A stretch of DNA of 63,081 nucleotides from positions 1 to 63,081 of the forward strand of contig NZ_BCTC01000033.1 in NCBI RefSeq assembly GCF_001571085.1. The letters are read 5' to 3'. This stretch comes from Azohydromonas lata NBRC 102462 (GTDB taxonomy: Bacteria > Pseudomonadota > Gammaproteobacteria > Burkholderiales > Burkholderiaceae_C). Position numbers and translations under genes: made by a program. Of this stretch, positions 60,389-63,081 are shown in pieces. A model generated the notes under the pieces. It did no database searches. It was not told the origin of the DNA and saw nothing but the letters and a program-made list of their open reading frames with translations. Numbering within the stretch: position 1 is the stretch's first letter; each line of letters opens with the position of its first letter.

Positions 60389-62402
60389 GAAGCGCTCCCG
60401 GCATCCGGCCGCCGCCCGCCGCCGGCACCTGGCGATGCAGGAAGTCCGCCAGCTGCCGCTTGGTGAAGGGCTTGCAGAGCATGGGCACCTCGCCCGCGGC
60501 GGGCTGCTCGCCGGGGACGAAGCCGCTCATGAGCGCCACGCGCGGCACGCCGCGCGCCTGGGCCTGGCGCGCCACCTCGCGCCCGTCCACGCCGCCGGGC
60601 ATCACCACGTCGGACAGCAGCAGTTGGATGCGCGGCGTGTACTCCAGCATCTGCAGCGCCTCGGCGCCGTTCTCGGCCTCCAGCACGGCAAAGCCCAGGT
60701 CCACCAGCGCGCGGCGCACGACCTTGCGCACCTCGGTGTCGTCCTCCACCAGCAGCGCCAGCGCGGCGCTGGGGTCGGTGCGGTGGCCGGCGTCGCAGCA
60801 GGTGTCGGCCATGAGGCTGGCCACGGCGCTTTGCGCCACGGGCAGCCACAGCGTGACGGTGGCGCCCGCGCCCGGGGCGCTGTCTATGGCCACGGCGCCC
60901 TCGGACTGGCGCACGAAGCCGTACACCATGGACATGCCCAGCCCCGTGCCCGTGCCGGGGCGCTTGGTGGTGAAGAAGGGCTCGAACACGCGCGAGCGCG
61001 TGGCGGCGTCCATGCCGCAGCCGTTGTCGCGCACGTCGATGCGGATGTAGTGGCCGGGCTTGGCCTGCAGCTCCTGCGCACGCGTGGCCGACAGCGTCTC
61101 GGCCGCGATGCGCACCACCACCGAGCGCGACTGCGCGTCGCGCGAGTTGAGCACCAGGTTGACCAGCGCGTCCTGCAGGTGGCTGGCGTCCACCCAGGCC
61201 CACAGCGGCAGCTCCCCGGCGTCCAGCCGCAGCTCCATGCCTTCCGGCAGCGAGCGCCGCAGCAGGTTGATGACGGTGGACACCAGCGGCCCAACCTCGG
61301 CGGCCTGCGCCTCCAGCGGCTGGCGGCGGGCAAAGCCCAGCAGCGCGCGTATGAGCTCCGCGCCGCGCCGCGCGGCCGACAGCGCGGGGTCGATGAACTC
61401 CGTCACCTTCTCGTCCATGCGCAGCTCGCGCAGGGCGCCGAGGTTGCCGATGATGACGGTGAGCATGTTGTTGAAGTCGTGCGCCAGGCCGCCGGTGAGC
61501 TGGCCCAGCGCCTCCATCTTCTGCGCCTGCGACAGCAGCTCCTGCGCGCGGCGCAGCTCGGAGATGTCGAAAGTCAGCTCGAAGCAGCCGATCACGGTGC
61601 CGTCGGCGGCCTTCTCCGGGATGAGCGTGGTGCGCGCCATGCGCACGCGGCCGTCCACGCAGTGCGCCTCGTACTCGTAGGTCACGGGCTCGCCGGCGAA
61701 TGCGCGCGCAACGTTGGGGCGGATGCTGGCGTAGATCTCGCGGCCCAGGTATTCGCGGGCGCTGATCTGGTCGAGGCGGTCGGGGTCCAGGCCGAACCAC
61801 TCCTGGTAGCCGCGGTTGATGTAGCGGTAGGCCTTCTTGTGGTCGAAGTAGGCGATGAGGGCGGGCAGCGAGTCCGTGATCAGCCGCATCTGCGCTTCGC
61901 TGAGTGCGAGCTCGCTGGTGCGCTCGGCCACGCGCCGCTCCAGCTCGGCGGCCTGCAGCGCGGCCTGCTCCTCGGCCCGGCGCTGCGCCGTGATGTCGGA
62001 GTACAGCGTGATGAAGCCCACGCCCGGCACCGGCACGCCGCGCACGCGCAGCACCTGGCCATTGGGACGCACGCGCTCCAGCTCGTGCGTCTCGAAGCGC
62101 CGCGCCGCCGCCACGCGCTGCGCCACCAGCCCGTCAACCTCGCCCGCCCCGTACTCGCCGCGCTCGGCGTTGTAGCGGATGAAGCTCTCGAAGGCGGCGC
62201 CTTCGAACACCATCTCCGGCGGGAAGTCCAGCAGCTTTGTGAAGGCTTCGTTCCAGGCGAGCAGGCGCAGGTCGCTGTCCATCAGGCTGAAACCCTGGTC
62301 TATGAGGTCCAGCGCCGCCTGCAGCGCCGCATAGCGCCGGTGGCCGGCGGCGTCGCCGGCTTGAGCTTGCTCAACCATGGGAGCTTGTCGCAGACCTTGC
62401 AT
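60381..62402 (-). CDS. Hybrid histidine kinase (PAS-PAS-kinase-receiver)
   Basis: Soluble sensor kinase of 673 residues. An N-terminal PAS of the PAS_7 kind (LDLIDQGFSLMDSDLRLLAWNEAFTKLLDFP, about 25-130) is followed by a coiled coil and a second PAS with PAC (about 165-290). HisKA has His308 in GLAHDFNNMLTVI. The ATP domain follows (VNLVLNSRDAQ, DVRDNGCGMD, GTGLGMSMVYGF). A C-terminal receiver from about 545 carries D598 in LLLSDVVMP. ATG 62402 lies seven bases after a TAGAAT box, like other putative leaderless starts here; ATG 62378 is an alternative. The fused receiver suggests either a phosphorelay or a phosphate sink alongside the downstream regulator. Confidence 0.9.
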   Translation of the reverse strand: MQGLRQAPMVEQAQAGDAAGHRRYAALQAALDLIDQGFSLMDSDLRLLAWNEAFTKLLDFPPEMVFEGAAFESFIRYNAERGEYGAGEVDGLVAQRVAAARRFETHELERVRPNGQVLRVRGVPVPGVGFITLYSDITAQRRAEEQAALQAAELERRVAERTSELALSEAQMRLITDSLPALIAYFDHKKAYRYINRGYQEWFGLDPDRLDQISAREYLGREIYASIRPNVARAFAGEPVTYEYEAHCVDGRVRMARTTLIPEKAADGTVIGCFELTFDISELRRAQELLSQAQKMEALGQLTGGLAHDFNNMLTVIIGNLGALRELRMDEKVTEFIDPALSAARRGAELIRALLGFARRQPLEAQAAEVGPLVSTVINLLRRSLPEGMELRLDAGELPLWAWVDASHLQDALVNLVLNSRDAQSRSVVVRIAAETLSATRAQELQAKPGHYIRIDVRDNGCGMDAATRSRVFEPFFTTKRPGTGTGLGMSMVYGFVRQSEGAVAIDSAPGAGATVTLWLPVAQSAVASLMADTCCDAGHRTDPSAALALLVEDDTEVRKVVRRALVDLGFAVLEAENGAEALQMLEYTPRIQLLLSDVVMPGGVDGREVARQAQARGVPRVALMSGFVPGEQPAAGEVPMLCKPFTKRQLADFLHRQVPAAGGGRMPGALHG

Positions 62403-62552
62403 GGCCCAAATTCTAGGGACCGGCTCTTCCCCGCAGCCGGGATGCAAACATTCGTCATATTTGCTGGGAGAGCGTGAAAAGGTCCTTCGCCATCCTTCAG
62501 CCCGGCGCCGCGGTCCGATTTTGAGCCGCCGGATGCCTGGAGGAGCAGAGCA

Positions 62553-63081
62553 ATGACCCGGATCAATCCCTACGCGCTGGGCCTGGACAAGAACGCGGCC
62601 AACTTCGTCGCGTTGTCGCCCTTGAGTTTCATGGAGCGCGCCGCGCTGGTGTACCCGCAGCGCACGGCCATCGTCTACGGCGGCGCCCGCCAGGACTGGC
62701 GCACCACCTACGAGCGCTGCCGCCGCCTGGCCAGCGCGCTGGCGCGCCGCGACGTGCAGCCCGGCGACACCGTGGCGGCCATGCTGCCCAACGTGCCGGC
62801 CATGTTCGAGGCCCACTTCGGCGTGCCCATGTGCGGGGCCGTGCTCAACACGCTCAACACGCGGCTGGACGCCGAGGCCATCGCCTTCATGCTGCAGCAC
62901 GGCGAGGCCAAGGTGCTGCTCACCGACCGCGAGTTCGCGCCCGTCGTGGGCAAGGCGCTGGAGCTGCTGGGCGACAAGCGCCCCCTCGTGATCGAGGTCG
63001 AGGACGAGACTGCCCCCGCCGGCGCTCGCCTGGGCGAGATCAGCTACGAGCAACTGCTGGCCCAGGGCGATGCGGCCTACG
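62553..63081 (+). CDS. Acyl-CoA synthetase (AMP-forming), N-terminal part
   Basis: Activates a fatty or other acid with ATP and CoA. Only the first 176 residues are in the window: NPYALGLDKNAANFVALSPLSFMERAALVYPQRTAIVYGG, then VAAMLPNVPAMFEAHFGVPMCGAVLNTLNTRLDAEAIAFMLQHGEAKVLLTDREF. This is the start of the medium-chain AlkK-type group. AGGAG lies about 10 bases before the ATG. The catalytic motifs are beyond the window edge. It is divergent from the hybrid kinase gene, which could regulate it, though nothing in the sequence shows that. Confidence 0.88.
   Translation, partial: MTRINPYALGLDKNAANFVALSPLSFMERAALVYPQRTAIVYGGARQDWRTTYERCRRLASALARRDVQPGDTVAAMLPNVPAMFEAHFGVPMCGAVLNTLNTRLDAEAIAFMLQHGEAKVLLTDREFAPVVGKALELLGDKRPLVIEVEDETAPAGARLGEISYEQLLAQGDAAY

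Overview
The window is about 70% G+C, with strong G/C bias at third codon positions and operon structures typical of beta-proteobacteria. The gene content (Comamonadaceae-type chemoreceptor, LamB/ABC glucose import feeding zwf, CoA-dependent anthranilate degradation, TRAP carriers, TamA/TamB, ETF-QO) points to the Burkholderiales, most likely the Comamonadaceae (Acidovorax/Alicycliphilus-like). The assignment comes from reading the sequence only. No tRNA, rRNA, CRISPR array or transposase gene was seen.

Layout. 1-5.2 kb: the N-terminal part of a chemoreceptor, a SulP anion transporter with a Cys-rich tail, a small unknown protein and pyruvate kinase. 5.3-12.2 kb: a plasmid-style module set between pyk and zwf. 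It holds a dif-like 11-6-11 site, a large tyrosine recombinase, four copies of a long GGGAC-S-GTCCC palindrome, parB, parA, an iteron-bearing origin-like region with an AT-rich stretch, and a Rep_3 initiator gene (repB). 12.2-24 kb: a glucose module. One minus-strand operon encodes a binding protein, two permeases, an ATPase, a sugar porin and glucose-6-phosphate dehydrogenase. A plus-strand unit encodes an OmpR-type regulator, its sensor and glucokinase. Both promoter regions carry TTAAT direct repeats 11 bp apart.

24-31 kb: a flavin-fold stress protein, an NfeD/SPFH membrane pair, an HGGYW-type hydrolase (possible kynurenine formamidase), then an NCS1 permease, a hydantoin/allantoin racemase and a GntR regulator. 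31-34.6 kb: a soluble PAS/GAF histidine kinase and tryptophan 2,3-dioxygenase (kynA). 35-47 kb: an operon-like run for anthranilate breakdown through 2-aminobenzoyl-CoA (monooxygenase/reductase, SDR, MarR regulator, enoyl-CoA hydratase, acyl-CoA dehydrogenase, CoA ligase, RidA) followed by a three-gene TRAP transporter. kynA and possibly the hydrolase would supply anthranilate from tryptophan.

47-63 kb: a fused osmoprotectant binding protein/permease coupled to a DUF3606 protein, tamB and a lipobox-bearing tamA, a Pro/Thr-rich secreted protein, small unknown genes, ETF-quinone oxidoreductase, a patch of short tandem repeats with a 23-bp-stem hairpin, a hybrid kinase/OmpR pair, and the start of an acyl-CoA synthetase. 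ETF-QO and the acyl-CoA enzymes fit a metabolism that oxidises organic acids.

The most unusual feature is the self-contained replication, partition and recombination cassette between two central-metabolism genes. Its palindromes and iterons make specific, testable predictions.
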